A DNA stretch of 64,000 bases. It comes from Laburnicola sp. R22_1 (Eukaryota; Ascomycota; Dothideomycetes; Pleosporales; Didymosphaeriaceae). The DNA lies in NCBI GenBank assembly GCA_014281115.1, contig JACONQ010000019.1:1054001-1118000 (forward strand), written 5' to 3'. The position numbers and the translations under genes were made by a program. The notes beneath the pieces are model-generated. The model did not search any database and was not told the DNA's origin. It was given only the letters and a program-made list of their open reading frames with translations. Below, one piece after another: positions 44,905-55,695 of the stretch. How positions within the stretch are numbered: position 1 is the stretch's first letter; the number at the start of each line of letters is the position of its first letter.

Positions 44905-46404
44905 ATGGCTGAGACCCAGGCGCCCGAGAGCCTCGTCGAGCTTCCTCCCGAGCTGCTCGAGCTGGTCTTGTCCTTCCTCAGTCCTCAAGACCTCACCCGG
45001 TTTGGCTCCACATGCCGCCGCGCCCGCGACTGCATCCGGCCTACCAACCAGCTCCTGTGGAAGGCCTGCTTTCTCCAGCTCTTTGACCACCCGAAACACG
45101 TCTGGGCATTGCTGGTACCTACAGCCCGCGCCGAGCAGCAAGCCCGTGAGGCCTCGTGGGACTGGCACCATGAGCTCGTGCGCCGTGTCAAGGCCTTCAA
45201 TCTGGTACTCGCAGCAGACACCGAGGCCATCGCCGCCCATCTCGAGCATGTCGTCACCGCTCTCCTCGACATCCAGCAGACAGCCTCCCGCAAGAGCACC
45301 CTGGGACCTGGCTGGCACGTCTCCCTCAATGTCATGTACCTACAGCGCCTCGTCCGTCGCTCTCGCCATTTTGATTTCATAGTCCATGACTTTGAACGAG
45401 ATATGGAGTCCATGCCACACCCGTTCCTCACTCGGCCTGTCCTAGACCGGCCGCTCACTCGGTCAATGGTCAGCCGTAGCCTGTCCGCTCCCACGCCAGA
45501 GTGGGCCAGTCGCTTCCATGTGTGTACCCTTACCTGCAAATCTGAATTCCCACAGACTCATGAGTAGATCATCTATGGTCCCACGGAAAGGGAACAAGAC
45601 TCAGTCCGAGCCAAAGCCGCCGCGAGGGCTATCGCCTATGACTGGAGCGTCACAGGTCCCGAAGCCGATTACGGCCCTTTCGAAAAAGACGGTTCGGGTA
45701 CAGTGAACTGGAAGGTGACAGAGGCCATCAGCTCGTTAATGCACCGAATCTTCAACACCGCACTCAAGCAATACAACCTATACCCTACTGGCTTTGACAA
45801 CCACATTCCATGCAAGCAACGTCTTAATCCCGCCGTGCCCGAGGACTGGGCAGGAGTCACTGGGACCTGGGGGGGAACATATGCCTTCCTCGACTACCGG
45901 GCTCTTGTGCATTACAATTTCGCCCACAATTTGGAACATGCGTTAGATCTAGGAACTTACGAAGAGGCATGCGGAGATTTGATGCGTTTGGATCTTGCCA
46001 TCGATGGCTCTGAAGAACTCAAACAAGACAAACGCCTCCAGACTACACTTCCGTGTTGTGAAGATCTCCCCAAATTATTCTTCAAAGGGACCTCGACCAG
46101 GCAAGCGAGTGGGCGTCCATCAATCGGTATCAGGGGGTCGGCATGTCTAGCGCCTGGTGGACGACAGGTACGCTGGCGGTTAATTATTAGGTAAGCTTAA
46201 TCTGGCCTCCATCATCTTAATGATACTGAAGCAGACAGTTACGCCGCTGCAGATCAGTGGCAACTGGAAGGCGTACAGCCTAGCGGCATTCGCTCCGGGG
46301 GTATATATGGGCTGTGGTCGCATGTGGATCATGATGAGAACGGTCCAATGGGACCATTCTATTACGCGCCTGCGGAGCTTTGTAACTTCCCCACTTTTGA
46401 GTAG
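44905..46404 (+). CDS. F-box domain protein
   Basis: Predicted as join(44905..45519,45568..46190,46239..46404), 467 aa. The F-box is at about residues 10-50: LVELPPELLELVLSFLSPQDL followed by FGSTCRRARD and LLWKACF. Intron 1 (48 nt, GTGTGT...GAGTAG) removes an in-frame stop. Intron 2 (48 nt, GTAAGC...GACAG) joins RWRLIIS to YAADQWQLEGVQPSGIRSGG. The C-terminal segment with GVQPSGIRSGGIYGLWSHVDHD and GPFYYAP is typical of a large group of fungal F-box proteins. The F-box should recruit Skp1 and a cullin-1 ubiquitin ligase; the substrate is unknown. An alternative upstream ATG at 44899 adds only two codons. A single-frame prediction would truncate this gene at 45567. Confidence 0.85.
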
Positions 46405-46943
46405 TCGAGAGCACTGGCTTCCTCGGCCATGACTTCGAGGCGAGCATGACCGCTTGCTTCCCCGAATCTGCCAATTTACGCCGTTCTCTGCCTCTCAGTT
46501 TCTCGCCATCCCTTCACAAGTGGGACGGAACCGGGATACCGAGATAATTGCGATGCTCTCAAGGGTAGCGTACCTGTACTCATATCCGCATGACCAACCA
46601 ATACATTGTTGGAATTACTGGGAGCACAAGACGACAAGGATTGCCCTTGGGTCGCAACGAAGCTGCAACGCAGTGGTGCTTTCTTCAGTCGAGTTTACAC
46701 AGTCAAGTTCACACCCTGTCCGTTGACCATGATAATGCTTGCAGCGTCCTGCGGTGTGCCAAAAACATAAATATTTCGCTGACCGTGTTATATGTCTAAT
46801 GAGGCATGCGGTCATTTGCCAGGAGGCCGGTACAGGTAAGTCGCTTGCCCGTCAAGGAAGACGTTACTTTCCTCTGACTATGTACGTACGCCTACAATAT
46901 AATCTTCTCTTCCGGAATTGGCGTCTTCCGCCATGTTTATGTA
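46405..46943. other. Short gene-free stretch
   Basis: No supported gene; frames are short and overlapping. If the transcription-factor relic that follows ever had an N-terminal half, it should have lain here or in the F-box interval, and I see no trace of a zinc cluster. Confidence 0.4.
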
Positions 46944-47630
46944 TTGAAAGCGCAAACGAGCCGTACTACGTATGACTGTACAGCGCCCCGTAACATCGAC
47001 GACTCGGAGCTGTTTCTAGATATGAAAAGCCTCCCCAGTAGTCAGCCCTCGTCTGTTTACACAGATTCGTCTTTTTTACGCTGTTCTGTACTATCTCTAT
47101 CTCTCCCAGCCAGGCTATGCGCAGCAGCCAACTCTTTGCGATTTGCCCCGTCTTTTGGCGAGATTCTCAAAGATGAGGAAGAGATTCAAACCGCTCTCGA
47201 GAAGATTCCGAGTTGGAAAGAACCACATATCCTGCAAGCTGCGACTCTCTTGGACCTACAACTCCGCCAGTTCCTCGTCATCATCCATATAAACACAGTA
47301 CTGAGCCCGCATCTCGGCTCCAAATCCTAGTGTCGCTACGCCACAATAACAGCGTTGGAAGCTTCAGAAGCTCTAATCGAGCGCCACACGAAGCTTATAG
47401 CGACTAATAATTTCGCGTTGTGCCGTATGCGCTTCGATTATCTTCGTGCCGCGATCCTGGTCTGCCATGTAGCGTACCACGCCAGTCTTGCAACCACTAC
47501 GGCCGCTGTGTCCCCTCGCCAAGTGATTCGAACGGAACTGCTAGACTCTTTAATCACCCGCATCGCAAAGCCCATCTTCGAGTCCATAACAGACAAGGCT
47601 CTACGCTTGCTCGAGGAGCGCTCAATCTAA
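46944..47630 (+). pseudogene. Relic of the C-terminus of a fungal transcription factor
   Basis: Two open segments in the same frame (46944-47330 and 47355-47630) are split by an in-frame TAG near 47328-47330. Together they resemble the C-terminal third of Zn2Cys6 regulators. They contain LQLRQFLVIIH before the stop, then RYATITALEASEALIERH and CRMRFDYLRAAILVCHVAYHA. No credible intron removes the stop: the only GT...TAG span there is about 33 nt. No zinc cluster and no fungal_trans core is seen upstream, so the copy is 5'-truncated. Recognition is by pattern only. Confidence 0.5.
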
Positions 47631-48242
47631 ATAATTCGGCTTTGATAATGGGTGCGACGTTCGTTACACGGCAATGTAAGTGGTGACCAGAAACCGACAA
47701 CAAGCCAAGGTGATTGAGATTGATGAAAATGACGCTATTGCTTAATTAGATACCTGTTCGGTTTTTTACAGCTCGCTTATTATGCCTTTACATACACTCT
47801 TGTGCTCCTATAGGGCGAGGGTTACGTCTTCCATTCGCTGTTTATAAGCTATAATAGGATTTAGCAAAGACAAATAGTTGCCCCTACATTATACAGATAG
47901 GAAGCAGTCACATGTTAATATCTTCGCTCATTCCTGGAGGCGACAAATTGTGCCACCCCATTGGGTTGCTCCAATTTTGAAGTTGAGGTCTCCTGACCGT
48001 AATTCCAACATGATGGTTCACCCGGTTAGCCCAGCGCTATTCCCGCCACTTCTGGTCCTTATGCCCAGGTGTGGTCTCGATGTTCCTGCAACAAGCAGCG
48101 ATGACAAAGGAGGGCATGCATTTGGCAAGCGACGTAGTGCAAAGCAGTCAAAACAAAACATGCGCCCCACGTTCCCGAGGTCTACTTTGTATGTATTGCG
48201 TGCAGTGTCGTCGCGAATACATCGCGGCGAAACGTTGATCCG
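47631..48242. other. Gene-free stretch
   Basis: AT-richer sequence after the relic. Part of a plus-strand frame of 187 codons (47878-48441) crosses it, without recognisable features. Confidence 0.4.
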
Positions 48243-48701
48243 TCAAATGAAGCTCTTCATCCAATCTCGCAACTGTTTGATCTCCGCCAAGCTCAGCTCA
48301 TGGACCCACCTCCACCCGTGTTTCTCATCTCGCCAGGCAGCTGCCGATCCCGAAACACGCAAGTCTAGATCCGTGGCCATCTTGAAGAGCGTTGGAGAGT
48401 GCCTCCATTCCGCCGCACGACGCCACGAGCCGTCGCGGTAGCTCCACCTTGCGCCCTTTATTTCCACAAGATGTCGTTGTGGATGCATGGGCCATGAGCA
48501 TGATTTCCAAGCATATGTAGGTGGTGAGCTGCTTGTTTCTTTGATTCTTTCTTCACGCCTAAGGTCACTCACGGGTTTTATCTTCAAACACTCTTTTGCA
48601 AGCCACTGCGCTGTGCGTCCATTCGTTGTATCTATCTTCAACCAGAGTCTGTAGACTCGCGTCCGCTCTTTCGTGAAACAGCCATTCGCTTCATACATAT
48701 T
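48243..48701 (-). CDS. Doubtful small hypothetical gene
   Basis: A minus-strand frame of about 150 codons from an ATG near 48699. Parts are protein-like: RVYRLWLKIDTTNGRTAQWLAKECLKIK, and the tail WRWVHELSLAEIKQLRDWMKSF. A GTGAGT donor after CLKIKP and an AAAG acceptor near the GARWSYRDGSW segment suggest an intron, and the frame is also open without it. The gene would start only about 70 bp from the divergent expansin start codon, which argues against it. No family recognised. Confidence 0.3.
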   Translation of the reverse strand, partial: NMYEANGCFTKERTRVYRLWLKIDTTNGRTAQWLAKECLKIKPVSDLRREERIKETSSSPPTYAWKSCSWPMHPQRHLVEIKGARWSYRDGSWRRAAEWRHSPTLFKMATDLDLRVSGSAAAWRDEKHGWRWVHELSLAEIKQLRDWMKSFI

Positions 48702-48771
48702 ACCTACCTTTGCTTGAAGCATCATTGTGTTCAGACCTACACCGGAATCTAGGCCTCGCAACACCAACAAC

Positions 48772-49879
48772 ATGAAGTCTTTCTTGTCGATACTACCCCT
48801 CGCGGGCCTTGCTCTTGCACAGGGCCAGTGTGCGCCCCGTCAGACCGTCACCGAAACCACAATTGAGAAGATCACCGTCACTGTCGCCGCTCCGTCCGCA
48901 GTGGCCACGCCCGACACAAAGCCCGAGCAAGTGAAGCCTGTGGACGTCCCTTACTATCCTGTTGCCAACGGAACTTTCAACAGCACGTCGCGCTTCGCTA
49001 CGCATACTCCTCACGCGCCGACCACCATTGAGACCTTCGTCTTGCCCACGGACACCGCTTCCTCTTCAACTAAAAATGTCAAGACTGTCTACGCCGTTCC
49101 ATCACCCGTGGATGACTCGTCTCCGGCTGCTTCCCAGAGTCCCGAGAGCGCTGCTCCTGTTGCAGCATCCCCGGTAGCTGATGCACCGGTACCTGAGACT
49201 GCGAATGAAGAGGCCACTACTAGCGCAGCCGGCGCGGTCAAGGGTACTGCTTCTTTCTACGGAGGAAACCTTGCTGGTGGCCACTGCTCGTTCACCGGAT
49301 ACACCATTCCTTCCGGTATCTTCGGCACCGCATTCGGAGGCAACTGGGATGCTTCGCAGTGCGGCACCTGTGTCTCCGTGACAGGCCCCAACGGCAAGAC
49401 GATCAAGGCCATGGTACGTGCTTCCTACCCTCTCCCCAAATCGGCCCTTGCTAACGCATTCGCAGATCGTCGACCAATGCCCCGAATGCGCCTCAAGCAA
49501 ACTCGACCTCTTCGAGAACGCCTTCCTCCAACTCGGCCAAAGGAAGGACGGCATAATCCCCATCTCGTACGCCATAGTCCCCTGCGGCATCACCTCGCCC
49601 CTCACTCTCAAGAACAAGGAAGGCACCTCCAAGTTCTGGTTTAGCATGCAAGTCATGAACGCCAACGTTGCCGTGAAGAAGCTCGAAGTGTCCACCGACG
49701 GCGGATCTTCCTGGAAGCCTACCACGCGCGAGCCGTACAACTTCTTCCAGAACACCAGTGGCTTTGGCACCGATAGCGTGGATGTCAAGGTCACGAGCGT
49801 GAATGGTCAGAGCGTGGTTGTCAAGGGTGTGAGCATTGCGGCTGGGTCGACGAAGAAGGCGGCTAGCAACTTCTCTTGA
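48772..49879 (+). CDS. Secreted expansin-like protein (DPBB plus CBM63-like)
   Basis: Predicted as join(48772..49413,49466..49879), 351 aa. A signal peptide MKSFLSILPLAGLALAQG is followed by a Ser/Thr/Pro/Ala-rich linker (about 20-165), probably O-glycosylated. The double-psi beta-barrel (about 165-245) contains KGTASFYGGNLAGGHCSF, SQCGTCVSVTGPNG and, after the 52-nt intron, VDQCPECASSKLDLFENAF. The C-terminal segment with FWFSMQVMNANVAVKKLEVS and TDSVDVKVTSVNG resembles the family 63 carbohydrate-binding half of expansins. Such proteins loosen cellulose or chitin networks without hydrolysis. The conserved Asp of DQCPEC is present. Its role in plant contact or in remodelling the fungus's own wall is open. 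Confidence 0.88.
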
Positions 49880-52759
49880 GCTGCTGCATGGGGACGTCGA
49901 CAGGTTGTGCGGGGGCTGCGGGATGAGATTTGGATTCATGATTACTCATTATGTTTAACTTTTAAATATTTCGCTTCTGTATGTGTGCGTTAGCTACGCT
50001 TACACACTACTTTGAGTGTCGAATATGAGCATTTTGAAAACTTCCGATGCCTGACGGTGATGCGATGTCCTGCCCCTGTAGAAGCGTTGTATGATCTCGT
50101 TTTCGCGTTGAGTCCCGTTGCAAATAAATAGAAGTCCCCAAATTGTCCTAGATTTTGCGCATCAAAGTATCCGAACAAGAATTCAATCATCGTGCGTTAA
50201 CCAAGGAGGTGCAATACCAAGGTCAAGGGTTCCTTTATTTTCTTGCCTACTTTGCCAGTTGAACCGGTTGCACTGTCAAGTCTCGTAATCTGTGAAAGAT
50301 TGACGTGCTTGTAACGGACACGATAAAATGAATCAGTAACAGGATTTAACTTTGTCCTGTAACTGTAGTTGCACCTTCGCTTTTTCAGAGGTTTATGATT
50401 ATCTTCAGTCTTTTGTTTAGTGACCAGACTTCGTGCACTTCAAGTACACGGTAAGTTTCCTCCGGTCTTCATGAGCGCGATTCGTCATTTTCGTTGTACC
50501 ACAGCAAGAGGGATGCTCCTTTTTTTGCAGGATACCCGGGAGGCTTTTAGTAAATAAGAAAGTCAGAAGAGTGATTTATGTGGCTTGCGAGAAGCAATAG
50601 CACAAGTGCAAGTCCGATTTGATTTCGTCTCTCTCCACTGAATAGCGTTATTGGTGACCTTGTTAGCCGAACCTTTTGTGGCCCCTTCTTACTCACAGTC
50701 CGAGTTAAAAAAAATATAGCATGGTCGAAGAGATAGAAGAGAGAGTCAAAGTTTATCTCTGTGCTGTTTTTCTAATCGCGTTTGTTCTTGCTTTTAGGAC
50801 TTACTCACTAGGCTGTGACTTTCGGAGATGCTCCGAGGTTGATGGAAAGCCCGCCATGGTAGGAGAAAGAGGCGGACTACTGCGCCAGTAGCCCCCGGGC
50901 TAACTACGTACGTGACCATAGTTCCGATGCAGGAAGTCGGGTCTCGTAGAATTGCGGCAAGTAGACCATATGTCGTTGCATGATCGAACGGGATTGACAA
51001 AACGCGTACAGTATGCCCCCCATGCAGTTCTTTCTAAACTTGGAAGAGATCATGATGTATCCTTGTGTTGAACTTCGGTCGCTCACCCCTGAACAGGCTA
51101 GTTTTCCGAGCTAGGAGAAGATGGGGACGTCGAAAGATTTTGCAATGGGGCGCAGCCAGCATGCGACACTGGGGTTGGTAGCGAATACGAGTGCAGTGAA
51201 GTACCGTCTGCCAAGTGTTAGAGAGATGTATCCAGACGATTCTACTGTGGCAATTGAAAGAACGTCGAGTGGGGGCTGAAGCTCGTCTGGAAAAATTTCT
51301 CTTGTAGCCCCATTTGGGGCCGCGATGGTTAGAGACCGGTGTGCATGCGGTCGATAGTCTAGCACATCGTAAACCCTATCCTACCTGTACAACGCGACTT
51401 TTCCTTGCGCAAGTCTCGAGTGATGCCTAAAGGGCATAGCCTCAGGCACGTTGGGACATGCAGATGTCTGTGAGTAAATACCATCTACATGTACCGCATG
51501 TAGAAAAGTAGCGGACATCGGGCATCGTTCGTTCGCGATCTGAAACACAGCCGTAGAGAATCTATCTCTGGCATAGGTACGGAGCGACCCTCCCGCCACT
51601 GCCGCACCAACGCCACCGGCCAGACACCGTTTTGTTACCCCTCGCGGAAGAGTGCAGGACCGCGGCGACGTGTTCTGCATCACGGTCCTTCCTTATTCGC
51701 TTACTTCTGCCGAGGTCGAGTTCCAACACCGTTGACGGTAAGATCTTGGATGCTGAGCGCCAGAATAGGCAAGCCGAGTGAGACATCCGACCGGAAATGG
51801 TAAAGCATACGAGTCGGAGACCTGATATGGAAAGCTTGGGTCAAAGCGTTGCTGAGTAGATGCTGCAGGTACAGCATCTAGAAGGAAATTCTTAGTGATC
51901 GCGTGAGCACGCCATTTGATGATGGGGCAATGCACAGTTCGTGCTTAGTGCGCCACTTGGATGCGTATACAGGAAACGCTTGGCGTGATGTAAGATACAG
52001 GGATATCGTACAATTCCCGGCCCTGTCAACCAACGTTACCTTTCCGCAAACAGCGAAACAAGCGTTGCTGGCTTAGGGGCCTTGCATGAATGCATGCAAG
52101 GTCGTGATGTTTTGACAGGAGTGCAGACTCAACACCGAACCGATTGCTGACTTGCTTGAAAGAGCTCGATTAACGTGGAGGCTGTACAGTACTATGCAGT
52201 CTGCCTCCGATCGCCAAAGTGACCGTATCGGGGAAGCTTGACGAGAAGAAATTGGGACCGAAAATAGACAGGGCTGCGCATGCTGAAAGCAATAGTTGAA
52301 CATGAAGGCTGCGGTGTGGTGTTCTCGCAAGGAGGCCATGAGAGGATACGGAGCGGGAGCCTCGACAATTGTCTGCGCTTTACGTTAATACGCTGCCTGT
52401 GTTGTACGACCCCCGCATATGCACTGTCACCCCCCCACGTTGCCTGCGGCCTTCGGAAGCAGGACAATAGTTCGTCCTCTGCCAGGGATGTCTTCGAATT
52501 TGTATTGTAGTGATTGTCGGTCGTATCCGCGGTAGTTTTCATTGAACTGGGTATGTCGTCACATCATTAAGCTTTACGAAGTCTAGCTGTTGCGATCTAG
52601 CTTTTTCGAGGCATATAAACGACCGAAGGTAGGCTCGAAAAGCTTCCAGTCCAGCAGTTTACGTACAGACGGCGCGGCTGTTTGTTGGCGCTAGAAGGAG
52701 GAGCCGCAGCCGAGGCAGGTGATGTCACACTAAACTCATAGTCGAGCAAGTATCCTAGG
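49880..52759. other. Gene-poor stretch before the first DNA transposon
   Basis: About 2.9 kb with only short frames on both strands, somewhat AT-richer than the gene blocks. No domain, splice-supported gene or repeat recognised. Confidence 0.5.
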
Positions 52760-52761
52760 TA

Positions 52762-52845
52762 AGCTAGCGTACAAGGATCCTGATCACCCGGTGTTTCTGA
52801 TCACTCTACCAAAACGCGACACCTGCACAAAACGCGCGATATCTC
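52762..52845 (+). repeat. Left terminal inverted repeat of pogo-type element 1
   Basis: Pairs with 54468-54551; the outer 43 bp are perfectly inverted. Confidence 0.93.
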
Positions 52846-52856
52846 AGCAACGCTGC

Positions 52857-54449
52857 TTATAATTGCCATTGACTACACATAGATTCAAGCGCTGCAGCTG
52901 CTGTAGCTATAGCAGCTGTTTCTGAGGTGCTTGATATAGTAGATCTACGTGGTTGGACTGCTGAAGCCTCAGCTGCGCGCATAGCCTCCCTAATACTCTC
53001 TACCTCTGCAAAGCGTTGATTTGGGTCTACTCGAACGCGCTTACGCTGACGCTGAGAGGTAGATATCTCTAGCTGCTGCTCAAGGCGTCTTTTCTCTGCT
53101 TCTAGGCCTGCAGCTCTAGTATTTGCAGCTGCTAGAGCCTTACCTGCTTTCTGTAGGAGCAGCCGGGTCGTACGACCTAGATTCTCAACGCTCTGGACGC
53201 TGCGCTGCGCTATATAGAGATCGTGAGGGCCCTGGGGAGTCGAGAGGAAGCTCTGGAGCTGCTGCTGAGGCTGCTGCTGACGTGTAGGCGTAGTAGGCCT
53301 CTGAGAGACCTGCGACGAGCTGAGCACGTGATTGATGTTGAATGGGCAGATACCAGATGCCTGCCAGCTAGCTCGAATCACACGCTCTGTGAAGCCTTCC
53401 TCCCTAGCTTGATGATAGCAGGTGATAAAGCGCTCCTTCTTGACAGGCGCAGCGTCGTCAAGTGATGCGAGCTCCTAGATCTGACGTCTGTAACTAGACT
53501 TGATTACAGAGAAAGGAGCAAGATCTAGAGGCTGTAGGACGTGTGAGGAGTGCGCAGGTAGGTATAAGAGCTCGATTCGATGCTGCTTGCAGAGCCAAAG
53601 GAAGTCTATATCAATATGGCTGCCGTGACCGTCGAGGATAAGAAGGCGGTACTGGCCATCACCTATAGCCGTCTCAGGTATGAATATACGCTGTAGCCAC
53701 TCAACACCTATCGCTTTCGACGTCTATCCGTTCTCAGAGGTTGTATAGAGCCAGCTAGGCACGGATTTAGCTGGGAACCAGGTAGTCTGTAGGCTCTGGC
53801 CTTTAAAGATAACTGCGCAGCGTAGTTTCTGCCCTGTCGCCAATACGCACTCAATTATAGAGACCCACTCGCAATTCTCTAGAGACCAAATATAAGCCTT
53901 CTTTTTCTGACTACTAGAGAGTACTCTAGTGTTTGTACATACTCCTAGAGCAACGCCAGTCTCATCCATATTGTATGTATTCTCCGCCTGTATGTTGAGC
54001 CGCTGTCGAGTCTGCTCATAGCGCTCTAGGAACGCGCGCAACTGCTCTGGAGTCGCTGCATCAGCTCTCTGAGCCTCTAGCTTTCTGCCGACTACAGAGG
54101 CGATACGTGGCTGGCGCTTGATAAAGTGGTATAGCCAGTGCTTGCCAACAGGACGATCGTCGCCGTTCATACGTAGGATTCAATTGGCCATTTCTCGCGC
54201 GCGAGCGTGTGAGGGAGGGCAGGCGCGCGCGTCTTCTTCAAGGATCCATTCTACTAGAAAGTCCTCCTGTCGAGGAGTTAATCGCTGCTGGTGCTGGTGA
54301 CTGAGCGAGCTCGTTGTTACGCCACGGAGTCGCATCGATAGCGTAGACTGGGAGATGCCGTACGCCTTTGCAGCTGCACGCTGACTTGTATAAAGACCTG
54401 CAGCGAAATCGCGAATAGCGGATTGTATAGCATGCTCGCGGGCGTCCAT
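52857..54449 (-). pseudogene. Transposase of pogo-type element 1 (DDE_1 superfamily), three stops
   Basis: One frame of about 531 codons from ATG 54449. A Psq/CENP-B-like helix-turn-helix is at the start (YTSQRAAAKAYGISQSTLSMR). A second DNA-binding part follows (VGKHWLYHFIKRQPRI). The DDE catalytic blocks are YNMDETGVALG, LLILDGHGSHIDIDF and HVLQPLDLAPF. The tail is a Gln-rich coiled coil. Stops: TGA near 54180 between MAN and ILRMNGDD; TAG at 53724-53726 after TSENG, where relatives have Trp; and TAG near 53478 before ELASLDD, where Gln is expected. The last two are single C-to-T changes at CpA on one strand or the other. All three catalytic Asp residues are still encoded. Confidence 0.88.
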
Positions 54450-54467
54450 ATTGATGAGCGTTGTAGA

Positions 54468-54551
54468 GAGATATCGCGTGTTTTGTTCAGGTGTCGCGTT
54501 TTGATGGGGTGATCAGAAACACCGGGTGATCAGGATCCTTGTACGCTAGCT
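54468..54551 (-). repeat. Right terminal inverted repeat of pogo-type element 1
   Basis: Inverted copy of the left repeat, adjoining TA at 54552-54553. Confidence 0.93.
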
Positions 54552-54553
54552 TA

Positions 54554-55695
54554 GCCCACACTGGAAGAGCTTTTTGGCCCGAAAGCTGTGCCACTGTGAG
54601 GCCGGCGGGAGGATCGCAAAGGGAGGTTTCAGACGATGCGGACTCGACGGACTTCGGGACTACATATTCATCACTGATCAGGCCGGACACGTGCGAGTGG
54701 TGTTCTGCCTCTGCCTCCACCTCTGGGTGCAATTCCCTGGCAAAAGCTTGTCGAAGAGCCGCACGCGGGCACGCCCACCCCCATGCGGCGATCGTAGCTG
54801 GTCAGGAACCGTGGAACGCACTGCCGCTCCGGAAAAAGCTCGACATTCGAGTTTCCTCTTGTGGACCGATGCTCACCACGCACTGTGACGGGTGCAGATG
54901 CTGCGCCCCACACCCGCTCCCTACGACTTGGCGCCCCAGATATCCGGGGACGAGGCGCCTGCTCCCTAACGCCCTCGCCAGCACCTGTACAATCCCGGCA
55001 CCACCGCTGACGTGGGCTAGCAGTCCTCTACCCTACCGCCGAGTGCCAAAGTGCCCTGTCCAGCTCATGCGCAGTCCTTACGAACGTCCTCCAGCGTACG
55101 CCGTCTGTCTGCCCGTGGACGCCATGGCAGACAAAGGAGCCATCTCAGCCCTCTATGACAGCCGTGGGCGCGTATACTGTATGCAGCTGCAAGAATCTAT
55201 GTATGTAGGCGGCAATGCCTCCTTCCGCTCGTGCAGGGAGGACGGACCAGGATAATTAAGCTCATGGCCCTCTGCCCGTGTCGGTCGAGGCCAGTGCTTG
55301 GCCTGGGGTATCCTCTCGGGGACTTGGCTGGCCACAGGCGCTGTCAGAATCAGCCTGCAGAGGAGCAGTCTGAGCGTATATACATTCCCCTTCTCACGCG
55401 TTTCATGTTCCTTCGGCACATAGAGGCCTCTCTTCCGTTCCTTTCTATTTCTGTCAACGACAGGGGGCCTACTAGTTACTGTTCTGTACCTTTTCACGAG
55501 CTTCACGTATACACTACCGACCTCCAACCTCACGAGGCTATACAAGCCCGATACGGCTGTAGGCCTGCACTTTACAGACCCTGAGCGTCGCATAAGTTCT
55601 CCCAGTCCGCAACTTCACAGTCCCTACAGCAATCTCCGGACAGACAGCCACACTGGGCAGCACTACACAGCTCCGTTCAGCATTCCACCACAGCA
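54554..55695. other. Stretch between transposon 1 and the transcription-factor-domain gene
   Basis: A plus-strand frame of 238 codons (54539-55255) begins inside the transposon end and has no recognisable domain. A minus-strand frame (54487-54732) reads out of the element end, so neither is called. The last few hundred bases should be the promoter of the next gene. Confidence 0.45.

Larger units (their letters stand above)
52762..54551 (-). mobile_element. Pogo/Fot1-type DNA transposon, RIP-damaged
   Basis: A 1790-bp element bounded by inverted repeats (52762-52845 and 54468-54551). It is flanked by TA at 52760-52761 and 54552-54553, the target duplication expected for Tc1/mariner-pogo elements. 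The outer 43 bp of the repeats are identical, beginning AGCTAGCGTACAAGG; the next 41 bp differ at five positions, four of them transitions. The single transposase frame on the minus strand has three in-frame stops. Insertion seems not very old, given the well-preserved ends. Confidence 0.93.

Noticed and set aside
47298..47330. Possible intron that would remove the stop in the transcription-factor relic
   Set aside because: GT...TAG spacing is about 33 nt, too short for the introns seen in this window, and there is no branch site.
54487..54732. Minus-strand frame running from unique DNA into the end of transposon 1, as if a gene were interrupted
   Set aside because: Removing the element and one TA gives a stop within two codons of the junction, so no continued protein is restored, and the frame has no ATG at its upstream end.
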